From contig NZ_JAERRB010000013.1 of the NCBI RefSeq assembly GCF_016735595.1, forward strand, positions 124,001-188,000: a stretch of 64,000 nucleotides of DNA, written 5' to 3'. A model generated the notes under the pieces. The model made no database searches, had not been told where the DNA came from, and saw only the letters and a program-made list of their open reading frames with translations. Made by a program: the position numbers and the translations under genes. The stretch's first letter is position 1. Each line of letters opens with the position of its first letter. This document shows positions 19,509-28,384 of this stretch, one piece after another. The stretch comes from Chryseolinea lacunae (GTDB taxonomy: Bacteria > Bacteroidota > Bacteroidia > Cytophagales > Cyclobacteriaceae).

Positions 19509-20285
19509 ATGAAACGTCCCGGTCTTTATACGCTTGTTGCTATCCTCCTGCTTTCTTTTGCATGCCCGGCCATTGCCCAGGATTATCTGGTGACCACAAA
19601 GGGCGATACCATCCGAGGCGAAATAAAACCCCAGACGTTTGGCGCCGACAAGAAGGTGCAGGTGGTGGGCAGCGACAAGAAAAAGACTATTTACCCGATG
19701 TTTCAGATCCGGAACTATCGCCTGAAAGATGCCACCTATCAACCCGTGAAAGGGCCGGATGGCTATGCATTCATGAAAGTGGTGAAGGGCGGATACCTCA
19801 CACTGTTTGCGTTTCAACTGCCCAACCAGGTGGCCTACGACGGTCAGTACCTGATGAAGAAAGACGGTCGCGGCACCGAAGTGCCCAACCTGACGTTCAA
19901 AAAAATTATGAAGAACTTTCTGGAAGACTGCCCCTCCGTGGTGGACCGGATTGAGACGGGCGACCTGGGCAAAAAAGAATTGCTCACCATCGTAGACGAA
20001 TATAATGCCTGCATACAGGTGAAGACCGTAGACCACAGCCGTATCGTGGCCTCCAAAGCCGAAGCTGAAAAGAAAATATCGGCGTGGGATGTGCTCGAAG
20101 AAAAAGTGAAAGCCGAAGCCGACTTCTCCGGCAAGAGCAATGCCCTGGAAATGATCCAGGACATCAAAGGCAAAATTTCACGCGGCGAAAAAATCCCCAA
20201 CTTCCTGTTGGAAGGCCTCAAAAGTTCGCTGACACAAGACGCGCTGAAGACTGATCTTGCGAACGCGCTGAAAGAAGTGAACTAA
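19509..20285 (+). CDS. Exported protein of unknown function
   Basis: A 258-residue protein with a Sec signal peptide (cleavage after AIA at about 24) and a mature part rich in beta strands at first (DYLVTTKGDTIRGEIKP, a pattern common in Cytophagales exported proteins), then helical and charged (KAEAEKKISAWDVLEEKVKAEADF). No membrane segment after the leader, no lipobox, no catalytic motif that I recognise. It is convergent with the DoxX-like gene; their stop codons overlap. Confidence 0.75.
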   Translation: MKRPGLYTLVAILLLSFACPAIAQDYLVTTKGDTIRGEIKPQTFGADKKVQVVGSDKKKTIYPMFQIRNYRLKDATYQPVKGPDGYAFMKVVKGGYLTLFAFQLPNQVAYDGQYLMKKDGRGTEVPNLTFKKIMKNFLEDCPSVVDRIETGDLGKKELLTIVDEYNACIQVKTVDHSRIVASKAEAEKKISAWDVLEEKVKAEADFSGKSNALEMIQDIKGKISRGEKIPNFLLEGLKSSLTQDALKTDLANALKEVN

Positions 20286-20680
20286 CTTTTCTGAAACGAT
20301 TTTAATAACGCAAACACTTTGGTTTTGTCGTGCTGCAACACAAACGCGCTGCACACGGCAACGATCAATGACAAGGTGAACAGGTAGCCATGGTCGCCCT
20401 GCACCTCAATGCCCAGCAGGGTAAAGTGCATGCCCAAGGCACCGATCATTAATCCCAACCCCAGGCCCGCGCCCAACCAGGCGGTGGCGGGCACCAGCAG
20501 CAGCACCGCCGCGATCAGTTCGAACACCCCCACAGCAATTCTTCCCCACGGCTCCATGCCCACAGTGGTGAAAATGTATACCGACTCTGCCGACGCCGAG
20601 AACTTGAAGAACAGCGTTTGCAGCATGATGAGGGCCGCTACAACCCGGGCTCCCCAATAGAAAATGTTGACGATTTTCAT
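20282..20680 (-). CDS. DoxX-like membrane protein
   Basis: A 132-residue protein with four hydrophobic helices. The N-terminal segment (ALIMLQTLFFKFSASAES) and EPWGRIAVGVFELIAAVLLLVP match the DoxX/DoxD-like small membrane family, whose members are linked to quinone or thiol redox functions. The specific role is unknown. Its 3' end overlaps the convergent exported-protein gene by four bases. Confidence 0.85.
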   Translation of the reverse strand: MKIVNIFYWGARVVAALIMLQTLFFKFSASAESVYIFTTVGMEPWGRIAVGVFELIAAVLLLVPATAWLGAGLGLGLMIGALGMHFTLLGIEVQGDHGYLFTLSLIVAVCSAFVLQHDKTKVFALLKSFQKS

Positions 20681-20784
20681 ATCTGTTTTGTTTTGATGGG
20701 CGAAAGGTAGACGAATAATTAGCGAAGCAGTGTCAGATAAGCGACAGGTATTTGCTATTTTGCTTACAGACCAATCCCCTGCCT

Positions 20785-21867
20785 ATGCCGCTGTTCGACG
20801 TCAATCCCGACATCGCCTTTGCCAAAACCATTGCCACAGATTTTTATCTGAATCCCTCCTACTACGAATTGTCGAAAGAAAAAATCTTTGCCGCCACCTG
20901 GCAACTTGTGGGCGACACCGACCAGGTGAAAGAACCGGGATGGGTAACGCCCGTGTCGTTGCTGGAGAAATATATCGACGAGCCCTTGTTGCTTTCGCGC
21001 GACAAACAAGGCGACCTGCATTGCCTCAGCAATGTGTGCACCCATCGCGGCAACCTGCTGGTGGAGCGCCCCTGCAAACTCAACGACATGCGCTGCAAAT
21101 ATCATGGCCGACGCTTTCAACTGGACGGGAAATTTCTTTCCATGCCCGAGTTCAAAGAAGTGGCCAACTTCCCTACGGAAGACGACAACCTCACAAAACT
21201 TCCGCTCCACACGTTTGGCAAATGGTTGTTCACCTCACTGCATCCCACGTTTGACGCCGACAAGTTTCTGGGCGATATGATGAAGCGCGTGGGATGGATG
21301 CCGTTTCAGGAATTCCAGTTTCGCCCCGAGCTCTCGCGCGACTATGTGGTGGACGCGCACTGGGCATTGTATTGCGAAAACTACCTCGAAGGGTTTCACA
21401 TTCCCTTTGTGCACGCAGGCCTCAACGCCGTGATCGACTATGGCAACTACACCACAGAACTCTTCCCCTACTCCAACCTGCAGGTAGGCTATGCAAAAGA
21501 TGACGACGCCATTTTTGAATTGCCCCCCGCATCGCCCGACTTCGGGAAAAAGATTGCGGGCTACTACTTCTGGGTGTTTCCAAACATGATGTTCAATTTC
21601 TATCCCTGGGGCTTGTCCATAAACGTGGTGCGACCAGTGGGGCTGGCCAAAAGCAAAATTTCATTCCTGTCTTATGTGTGGGACGAGAACAAACTTCGAC
21701 AGGGCGCGGGTGCCAACCTGCACCAGGTGGAGATGGAAGACGAAGACGTGGTGCGGCATGTGCAAAAAGGAATTCGCTCGCGCTTCTATAAACACGGACG
21801 CTATTCTGTGAAGATGGAAAAAGGAACCCATCACTTCCATCGCCTCATCGCCGAATTCATAAACTAA
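20785..21867 (+). CDS. Rieske-type aromatic-ring-hydroxylating oxygenase, alpha subunit
   Basis: A 360-residue oxygenase. The Rieske [2Fe-2S] ligands are Cys 85, His 87, Cys 104 and His 107 (CTHRGN ... CKYHG), and the catalytic mononuclear iron site appears in ENYLEGFHIPFVH. The layout is that of choline monooxygenase-like and ring-hydroxylating alpha subunits. No beta subunit, ferredoxin or reductase is adjacent, so substrate and electron donor are unknown. The ATG chosen gives MPLFDVNPDIAF; an upstream TTG is less likely. The amino-acid permease gene follows after 7 bases, so the substrate might be an imported amine or amino acid (inference). Confidence 0.9.
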   Translation: MPLFDVNPDIAFAKTIATDFYLNPSYYELSKEKIFAATWQLVGDTDQVKEPGWVTPVSLLEKYIDEPLLLSRDKQGDLHCLSNVCTHRGNLLVERPCKLNDMRCKYHGRRFQLDGKFLSMPEFKEVANFPTEDDNLTKLPLHTFGKWLFTSLHPTFDADKFLGDMMKRVGWMPFQEFQFRPELSRDYVVDAHWALYCENYLEGFHIPFVHAGLNAVIDYGNYTTELFPYSNLQVGYAKDDDAIFELPPASPDFGKKIAGYYFWVFPNMMFNFYPWGLSINVVRPVGLAKSKISFLSYVWDENKLRQGAGANLHQVEMEDEDVVRHVQKGIRSRFYKHGRYSVKMEKGTHHFHRLIAEFIN

Positions 21868-21874
21868 CAACCGC

Positions 21875-23317
21875 ATGCCGAAGGGAAAACTCCATGCATC
21901 GCTGGGCCTGTGGACCAGCATCTCCATCGTGGTTGGTGGCATCATTGGATCGGGCATCTTCATGAAGCCCGCGCTCATGGCCTCGCAGCTGGGGTCGCCG
22001 GTGTTGCTGGTGGGTGTATGGATTGTGGCCGGCGTCATCACGTTGTTTGGTGCATTGAGCAACGCGGAAATTTCGGCGATGATTCCGGAAACGGGTGGAC
22101 AGTATATCTTCTTCGAAAAAATGTACGGCCACTTCATCGCCTTTCTGTATGGATGGTCGGCCTTCATTGTGTTCAACACGGCGGGCATTGCCTCCATTGC
22201 CTATGTGTTTGGAACGTATACGGAATATTTCATCAACCTGCCCCGCTTCCCGGCAGACGTTGAACATCGCGTGGAGTTATACATCCCGTTCATCGGCTCC
22301 ATCTTTCCACTCGAAAACATTGGCGTCAAATCGCTCACGATATTGGTGGTCATTGGGCTTACCTATGTGAACTATCGCAGCACGCGCTCGGGTGGGAACA
22401 TTCAGGTCGTGTTCACGGCGTTGAAAGTGCTGGCCATGGGATTGGTAGTGTTTGGATTGTTCTTTTCATCGGAGGGCGACGCGTCACACTTCATCACGTC
22501 GTCAACCACGATTCACCCGGAAGGTTGGGCGTTGGTGGGTGCGTTAGTGGCGGCTACCTCCGGCGCGTTTTGGGGATATGATGGATGGAATAACATCACG
22601 TTTGTTGCCGGCGAGATCCGCGACCCACAGCGCAACATACCACGCAGTCTTTTGCTGGGGCTTCTTATATGCATTGGCACCTACACGCTCATCACGCTGG
22701 CCTATCTCTATGTGCTCCCCATCGACACCGTTGCAGCTTCGGGCATGGTGGCTTCGGATGCAGCGCAGGTGGTGATGGGCACGGTGGGGGGCGGCATCAT
22801 TGCGCTGATGGTGATCATCTCCACCTTCGGCACCACCAACGGAAACATCCTCGCCACGGCGCGCGTCACGTTTGCCATGGGCCAGCAAAAACAATTTTTC
22901 GGCTTTGCCGGCAAGGTGCACCCCACCTTCGGCACACCCGGCAACGCCCTTTGGCTTCAGGGCATATGGACATCGGTGCTGGTACTGAGCGGATCGTTCG
23001 ACATGCTCACCGACATGCTGGTGTTTATGAGCTGGGTCTTCTATGGCCTTAGTGCCTTTGGCATCTTCATACTCCGGAAAAAAATGGCCGACGCCCATCG
23101 GCCCTATAAAGTATGGGGCTATCCTTTTGTGCCCGCCATTTTTGTGGTGTTCACGGCATTCTTCCTGGTCTCCACATTGTGGACGGATATTTATTATTAT
23201 GCCACCGGTAAAACACACCTCATTAATTCGCTTCTGGGATTGTTTCTCACGGCGCTCGGCATTCCTCTATATTGGTTTTTTAAGCGACGCTATGCGTCTG
23301 ACCCGAACACACTGTGA
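21875..23317 (+). CDS. APC-superfamily amino acid permease
   Basis: A 480-residue inner-membrane transporter with about 12 helices. The first helix carries the signature GGIIGSGIFMKPA, and the ETGGQYIFFEKMYG and GYDGWNNITFVAGEI motifs match the L-amino acid (LAT/SteT-like) branch. Substrate not predictable. Directly downstream of the Rieske oxygenase and probably cotranscribed with it. Confidence 0.92.
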   Translation: MPKGKLHASLGLWTSISIVVGGIIGSGIFMKPALMASQLGSPVLLVGVWIVAGVITLFGALSNAEISAMIPETGGQYIFFEKMYGHFIAFLYGWSAFIVFNTAGIASIAYVFGTYTEYFINLPRFPADVEHRVELYIPFIGSIFPLENIGVKSLTILVVIGLTYVNYRSTRSGGNIQVVFTALKVLAMGLVVFGLFFSSEGDASHFITSSTTIHPEGWALVGALVAATSGAFWGYDGWNNITFVAGEIRDPQRNIPRSLLLGLLICIGTYTLITLAYLYVLPIDTVAASGMVASDAAQVVMGTVGGGIIALMVIISTFGTTNGNILATARVTFAMGQQKQFFGFAGKVHPTFGTPGNALWLQGIWTSVLVLSGSFDMLTDMLVFMSWVFYGLSAFGIFILRKKMADAHRPYKVWGYPFVPAIFVVFTAFFLVSTLWTDIYYYATGKTHLINSLLGLFLTALGIPLYWFFKRRYASDPNTL

Positions 23318-23402
23318 CCTGCAAAATAAAAGTATTTCTATTTCATAAGGTTATTTGCATAATCAAGCCCCATCTCGCATATGCATTAAGAACGGGCATC
23401 AA

Positions 23403-24488
23403 TTATACTGGTGATTGCTCCAGAAAAATTTCTCCACCCTTCACCTTTAGCCGCGACGGCACATTGTTTTCGTAGATCGCGCCGGTGCCTAATCCCTGCG
23501 GAATGGTCACAGGATAATTTGCCGTGAACTGACAAATGGCATTGAGTCCCACATTCGACTCCAGCGCCGATGTGATCCACCATCCCATGCCAAGGCTTTC
23601 GGCTATAGAGATCCATTCGGCACAACCCGCCAGCCCCCCGTGCAACGTAGGCTTGAGAATGATGAAGGCCGGGCCAAGCCGCGAAAGCAACGCCTTCTTT
23701 TCACTGCTATCTTCCACACCGATCAGTTCCTCATCGAAGGCGACGGAAATGGGCGACTTGCGGCAGAGCTCTTCCATTTCCACAAGTCCGGGTTTGATGG
23801 GTTGCTCGATGGAATGAATGTTCATCCTGGCCAGCTCCGTGAGCTTGAACAAAACTTCGCCGGTCTTGAACGCCCCGTTGGCATCGAGGCGCAGGGTGAT
23901 GTTTTCGCGGAAATAACGCTTCCGCAGGTATTGCAATATTTCGCATTCGCGATCAAAATCAAGACCGCCCACTTTCAGTTTTATGCAACGGAATCCCTGG
24001 GCCACTTTCTCGTTCACCTGATGCATCATAAAGTCCAGGTCGCCCATCCAGATGAGGCCGTTGATGGGCAGTGGCTTTCCCTGAAGGAATTCGTTTTGGA
24101 AGATTATTTTTTTGCCCCCGTGTGCCAGGTCCAGCAACGCTGTTTCCAACCCAAACCGTATGGATGGAAACGTCGGCGGCACGATGGCAAAGATTCGTTG
24201 CCACACTGCGTTGTCTAGGGTTGGATGAGGATTCGCCTGCAGGTCGGCCAGAGTGACCACGCCGGGAAGTTTGGCCAACACGTCCTTCAGTGTGGCCTCA
24301 AAATCGGGTGTGTCGTCTGTGCTGAGGCCGGGCAACGGGCCGCATTCGCCAACGCCCGTCACGTCGGGATGGGCATCGTCGAGAACGGTGATGAACCATG
24401 AGAGCTTGTCTTTCATGAGGCCGCGCGAGGTGCGGGCCTTGAAGCCGAACCGGAAAGTTTCGGTGGTGTAGGAAATGATCAACGCCAT
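23403..24488 (-). CDS. menC: o-Succinylbenzoate synthase, enolase superfamily
   Basis: A 361-residue enolase-superfamily enzyme. The N-terminal strands (FRFGFKARTSRG, GVGECGPLPGLS) match MenC of menaquinone synthesis. Active-site features are KLKVGG (Lys pair), LRLDANGAF (Asp), IEQPI (Glu), FDEELIG (Asp/Glu) and ILKPTLHGG (Lys). Dipeptide epimerases share the fold, but the N-terminus favours MenC. No other men genes are in the window. The ATG at 24488 is preferred over a six-codon non-ATG extension. Divergent from queA. Confidence 0.85.
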   Translation of the reverse strand: MALIISYTTETFRFGFKARTSRGLMKDKLSWFITVLDDAHPDVTGVGECGPLPGLSTDDTPDFEATLKDVLAKLPGVVTLADLQANPHPTLDNAVWQRIFAIVPPTFPSIRFGLETALLDLAHGGKKIIFQNEFLQGKPLPINGLIWMGDLDFMMHQVNEKVAQGFRCIKLKVGGLDFDRECEILQYLRKRYFRENITLRLDANGAFKTGEVLFKLTELARMNIHSIEQPIKPGLVEMEELCRKSPISVAFDEELIGVEDSSEKKALLSRLGPAFIILKPTLHGGLAGCAEWISIAESLGMGWWITSALESNVGLNAICQFTANYPVTIPQGLGTGAIYENNVPSRLKVKGGEIFLEQSPV

Positions 24489-24525
24489 AGGCAAACAGGG
24501 AAGCACGAAAATACTCTTTTAGAAT

Positions 24526-24533
24526 TAACTTTG
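24526..24533 (+). promoter_or_regulatory. Candidate -7 element for queA
   Basis: TAACTTTG matches TAnnTTTG, 15 bases upstream of the queA ATG, in the short divergent gap with menC. No clear -33 TTG at the usual spacing. Confidence 0.4.
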
Positions 24534-24548
24534 ACACGCCGATTCTGC

Positions 24549-25733
24549 ATGACACTGAACATAAACGACTACACCTACGCGCTACCGCCCGAACGCATCG
24601 CCACCTATCCGCTGGAGAAACGCGACCAGTCCAAGCTGCTGGTCTACGACCGGGGCACGATCCGTCACGAAACGTTTCCCTCCATTGCCGCGCTGCTTCC
24701 CGACAACGCTATGTTGTTTTTCAACAACACCAAAGTGATTCCGGCAAGGCTTCACTTTCACAAAGACACGGGTGCCATCATCGAAGTGTTTTTGCTCCAT
24801 CCGGTGTTGCCATCTTCGCTGGTGATGGAAGCCATGCAGGCTCATGGCACGTGCACGTGGAAGTGCACCATTGGCAACGTGAAGCGCTGGCGCGACGATC
24901 AACCGCTCTCCAACACCTTTCAGGGCGTTGCACTCGAAGCCACCCTGCGGAATCGCGAAGAAGGCCTCGTGGAATTCCATTGGACAACCGACCATTCCTT
25001 TGCCGAAGTAGTGAGCCTGGCGGGCGAAACACCTCTTCCCCCCTATCTGCATCGCAAGCCCGAACAAAACGACCGCGAACGCTATCAGACCATCTACTCC
25101 CAACACGACGGCGCCGTGGCTGCACCAACGGCGGGCCTGCATTTCACACCCGAAGTGTTTGACGCGCTGAAGCAACGAAACATTCCCCACGACTTTGTGA
25201 CGCTTCACGTGAGCGCGGGCACCTTTCAACCCGTGAAAGTGGAGAACGCCGCCGAACATCTCATGCACAACGAACAAGTGGTGATCCATCGCGAAAACAT
25301 CGCCAACCTGCTCGCCGGAAAATACATTGTGCCGGTAGGAACAACGTCGATGCGCACGCTGGAGAGTTTATATTGGTTTGGGGTGAAGCTCCTGGCCAAT
25401 CGCGAGGCACCGTTCAGCATCACCCAACACGATCCCTACACGCACGCGGGCAACTTGCCTGCACGCCACGAAGCCTTGCAGGCCGTTGCCCGCCACATGG
25501 ACGATCGCGACCTGGATGTACTGACCGGCGAAACCTCTATCTACATCATGCCCGGCTATACCTTCCGCGTCTGCGATGCACTGATCACCAATTTTCATCA
25601 ACCAGGCTCCACACTGATTTTGTTGGTAGCCGCTTTCCTTGGAGAAGACTGGCGAACGGTCTATGACGAAGCCCTCCGCGGCGACTATCGGTTTCTTAGC
25701 TATGGCGACAGCTCGTTCCTTATCCCGCGCTAG
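24549..25733 (+). CDS. queA: S-adenosylmethionine:tRNA ribosyltransferase-isomerase
   Basis: Transfers and isomerises the ribosyl group of SAM to 7-aminomethyl-7-deazaguanine in tRNA, making epoxyqueuosine. The 394-residue protein starts YALPPERIATYPLEKRDQSKLL and has AAPTAGLHFTPEVFDAL, HVSAGTFQPV, GTTSMRTLES and ITNFHQPGSTLILLVAAF, all QueA hallmarks. It is slightly longer than the usual 340-360 residues, with an insert around residues 70-140. A strong terminator follows. Confidence 0.96.
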   Translation: MTLNINDYTYALPPERIATYPLEKRDQSKLLVYDRGTIRHETFPSIAALLPDNAMLFFNNTKVIPARLHFHKDTGAIIEVFLLHPVLPSSLVMEAMQAHGTCTWKCTIGNVKRWRDDQPLSNTFQGVALEATLRNREEGLVEFHWTTDHSFAEVVSLAGETPLPPYLHRKPEQNDRERYQTIYSQHDGAVAAPTAGLHFTPEVFDALKQRNIPHDFVTLHVSAGTFQPVKVENAAEHLMHNEQVVIHRENIANLLAGKYIVPVGTTSMRTLESLYWFGVKLLANREAPFSITQHDPYTHAGNLPARHEALQAVARHMDDRDLDVLTGETSIYIMPGYTFRVCDALITNFHQPGSTLILLVAAFLGEDWRTVYDEALRGDYRFLSYGDSSFLIPR

Positions 25734-25752
25734 TCTGACAAAGACGTTCGCT

Positions 25753-25795
25753 AAAAAAAGAAAGGCAACTGGTTCGCAGTTGCCTTTCTTTTTTT
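25753..25795. terminator. Bidirectional terminator between queA and PorE-like gene
   Basis: A 19-bp perfect inverted repeat (25753-25771 with 25777-25795), A-run on one side and T-run on the other, five-base loop. It would terminate both the plus-strand queA and the convergent minus-strand OmpA-domain gene. Confidence 0.9.
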
Positions 25796-25809
25796 GAAGA
25801 TAATCGCTT

Positions 25810-28143
25810 CTATTTCTTTTCTGTGAGCGCGTTCAAATCCACAACGTGCACTTCCACCCGACGACCTTCTTCCTTAGTAGCGGTCTGGTCTTTGGTGGCA
25901 CCGTAGCCGCGGGCAATAATGCGGCGACGTACAACACCTTTGTGGTTGATGTAGTCCAGCACGGTTGTAGCACGCTTGTTGGAGAGTTCGCGGTTCAGCT
26001 CTTCGGTGCCTTCGGCCGATGCAAATCCGAGGATCTCCACGCCCAGGTCGGGGTTCTTTTTCAGCTCGGCCAGGATCACATCAAGTTGTGCGTTGTAGGT
26101 TGCTTTCAAGTCGCTCTTGCCCGCATCGAAATAAATTTTTGCGTTTTTGGTGAGCACCGATTTGTCGTAGGCAGCCGATTTCTTCTGGGTCTGTTCCTTC
26201 TGTTTCATGATCTCTTCGTTCACCATGAAGGTGGGCAGCGAGAAGATGGTTTTGCCGTCGACAGCCTTTTGTTCGAATTTGCTTTCGTCGCTTTCGTCAT
26301 AGTAGTACGTGCGTGTGGCCACTTCGATGCGGGAGTTTTCTTTTTCGTTGAAGTTCACTTCTTCGATAGGATCTTTCATCTGGATGAGGTCCGTGAGGTA
26401 GTTAATGCCGTCCTTGTCTTGTGCGGCCATCAGGTCCAGCATCATGTCATACACATCCAGCGAACCACCCTGCACCAGTTTGGCTTCGTGCGTTTTGCGC
26501 AGGTCGGCTTTCACATCAGAATCGGTGTCGTAGAACGCATTTTTTACCTGCACTTCCTGGCCCACCACCACATCAAACTGTTTGATGGTTTTGAGACTCA
26601 CCATTTGATAGAGCTCATAGAAGTAGGTTTGATTCGGGATGTTGATGTTCAACGTGTACGGAAGAAAACCTTCCGACTCGATCACCATATCATAGTTTTT
26701 CGACGGCGGCAAAATCACAAGGTAGTTGCCGGTTGCGGGATCAGGGTTGTAAACAAAGTCAAGCTTCTTGTCCGTTTCGTTGTCGATGAGATAGATTTTG
26801 GTGGGGATTGGCTTGCCGGTTTCGGCGTTGATGATTTTACCCTTTATCATGGTGAGCGGAATGTTGGCCGACTCCGCGGGAAGATCGATGTAGTAGATGT
26901 CTTGTCCACCCATGCCGCCCTTGCGATCGGAAGAGAAATAGGCGCGTGTGCCGTCGGCTATCAGGGTGAAGTAGTTGTCGTTCACGGTGGTGTTCACGGG
27001 ATAGCCCATGTTTTCGGGCGAGGTCCATTTGGTGCCTACCATGCGGGTCACAAAAATGTCGCGTCCACCCATGGAGTTGTGTCCGTCGGATGTGAAGAAC
27101 AAGGTTTTTTGATCGGGATGAATGTAGGGCGCATCTTCGTTGGCCTTGGTGTTCACATCGGGGCCAAGGTTGGCCGGGGCGCTCCACGATCCATTAGCCA
27201 GCATGGTGGTTTTATAAATGTCCAACCCACCCTGACCGCCAAGACGGTCGCTGGCAAAGTAGATCGTTTTTCCGTCGGGTGTGATGCTAGCGGTAGACTC
27301 CAGGTATTTCGGGGTGTTCAGCGACGGCGTGATGAGACTGGCCTTCGACCAGGAGTCGCCGGCTTTGGTGATCTGGAACAAGCCGCCCGGATCGGTGGCA
27401 CCGCCCATGAAGATGAGCATCTTTTGTCCGTCGGCCGAAATGCCTGCAGTGCCTACGTTGTAGTCGTGGGCAATAGGAACCACTTTGGGTTCTGTCCATG
27501 CACCGTTGTTGTTGTAGGTAATGTAGACTTCTTCAATAAATTTATCGCCGGTACGCGTCTTGCCTGTGTTGGGGCGAAGGGCCGTGTAGGCCATCACACT
27601 TTCGTCGGCCGACACAACGGGGTTGTATTCGGTATACTTGGTGTTGATGATGGAGTTGAAGTGCGTGACTTTGAAATTGCGCGGCACCGACATGAGGGCG
27701 ATGGCGTTGTGACAGGTTTGGATGGCTTCATCGGCCAGGGCCATGGTTTTCTTGTCGGCCTTGCTGCTCAGGTCGCGAAACTTGGTGAAGCTCTGGATAG
27801 CGCTTTGCAGGTTTTCGTCTTTCAGATACATCGTGCCCAGATCGTAGTGCAGGGTGATGGGCATGTCTTTGCCACCGTTTTTCAGGGCATATTCAAAATA
27901 GGGAATGCCTTTGATCTGCTCGTCGGTCTCGGGCGACTTCTGATAGCAAATGCCGGCTTTGTAGTAGACCAACGGACTTTTCTCGCCTGCCTGGATGGCG
28001 GCCAGAAATTTCGGAAGGGCAGCGTCATAACTTCTCACGCTGAAGTAGTGCTCGGCGTCGGCCAGCGACTTGCTGTCTTGCGCCTGCAGCGAGACGATGG
28101 AAAAGAATACTAACCAGAACAGTAGATAAGCCTTTCTTGTCAT
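25810..28143 (-). CDS. PorE-like TPR/PD40/OmpA-domain cell-envelope protein
   Basis: A 777-residue exported protein. A signal peptide (to about 22) is followed by TPR repeats (about 25-130), WD40-like PD40 beta-propeller repeats (about 150-420, with repeated DGKTIYFASDRLGGQGGLDIY-like blades), a carboxypeptidase-regulatory-like domain (about 430-520), and a C-terminal OmpA peptidoglycan-binding domain (IYFDAGKSDL, NKRATTVLDYINHKG, IIARGYG). This is the domain order of T9SS-associated PorE, though there is no lipobox, so it could be a relative with another envelope role. A helical region of about 90 residues before the OmpA domain is unassigned. Confidence 0.87.
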   Translation of the reverse strand: MTRKAYLLFWLVFFSIVSLQAQDSKSLADAEHYFSVRSYDAALPKFLAAIQAGEKSPLVYYKAGICYQKSPETDEQIKGIPYFEYALKNGGKDMPITLHYDLGTMYLKDENLQSAIQSFTKFRDLSSKADKKTMALADEAIQTCHNAIALMSVPRNFKVTHFNSIINTKYTEYNPVVSADESVMAYTALRPNTGKTRTGDKFIEEVYITYNNNGAWTEPKVVPIAHDYNVGTAGISADGQKMLIFMGGATDPGGLFQITKAGDSWSKASLITPSLNTPKYLESTASITPDGKTIYFASDRLGGQGGLDIYKTTMLANGSWSAPANLGPDVNTKANEDAPYIHPDQKTLFFTSDGHNSMGGRDIFVTRMVGTKWTSPENMGYPVNTTVNDNYFTLIADGTRAYFSSDRKGGMGGQDIYYIDLPAESANIPLTMIKGKIINAETGKPIPTKIYLIDNETDKKLDFVYNPDPATGNYLVILPPSKNYDMVIESEGFLPYTLNINIPNQTYFYELYQMVSLKTIKQFDVVVGQEVQVKNAFYDTDSDVKADLRKTHEAKLVQGGSLDVYDMMLDLMAAQDKDGINYLTDLIQMKDPIEEVNFNEKENSRIEVATRTYYYDESDESKFEQKAVDGKTIFSLPTFMVNEEIMKQKEQTQKKSAAYDKSVLTKNAKIYFDAGKSDLKATYNAQLDVILAELKKNPDLGVEILGFASAEGTEELNRELSNKRATTVLDYINHKGVVRRRIIARGYGATKDQTATKEEGRRVEVHVVDLNALTEKK

Positions 28144-28384
28144 ACGTATTAATATTTGACCTCAATACTACAAAGAATAAACGCTTTGCGATATGGATTT
28201 TTGACCGGAACCTTACAAGCCCCAACGGGCTTGCTGAAAATTTGTCCTCACATTTTGAACTGGCGTATAGCAGCCAGCCCCGTTATGCAAACCCCCGGCA
28301 TGTACGTTGCGGCACCCAAAAAAACGCTCCCTTATAGGATTTTTGTTGGAATATAAGCAATTTTAGGGGTAATGGGGGAAATCT

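Noticed and set aside
25846-28113. 755-codon plus-strand open frame opposite the PorE-like gene
   Set aside because: Shadow of a gene with clear signal peptide, PD40 and OmpA domains on the minus strand; the antisense product is rich in His, Val and Phe without domains.
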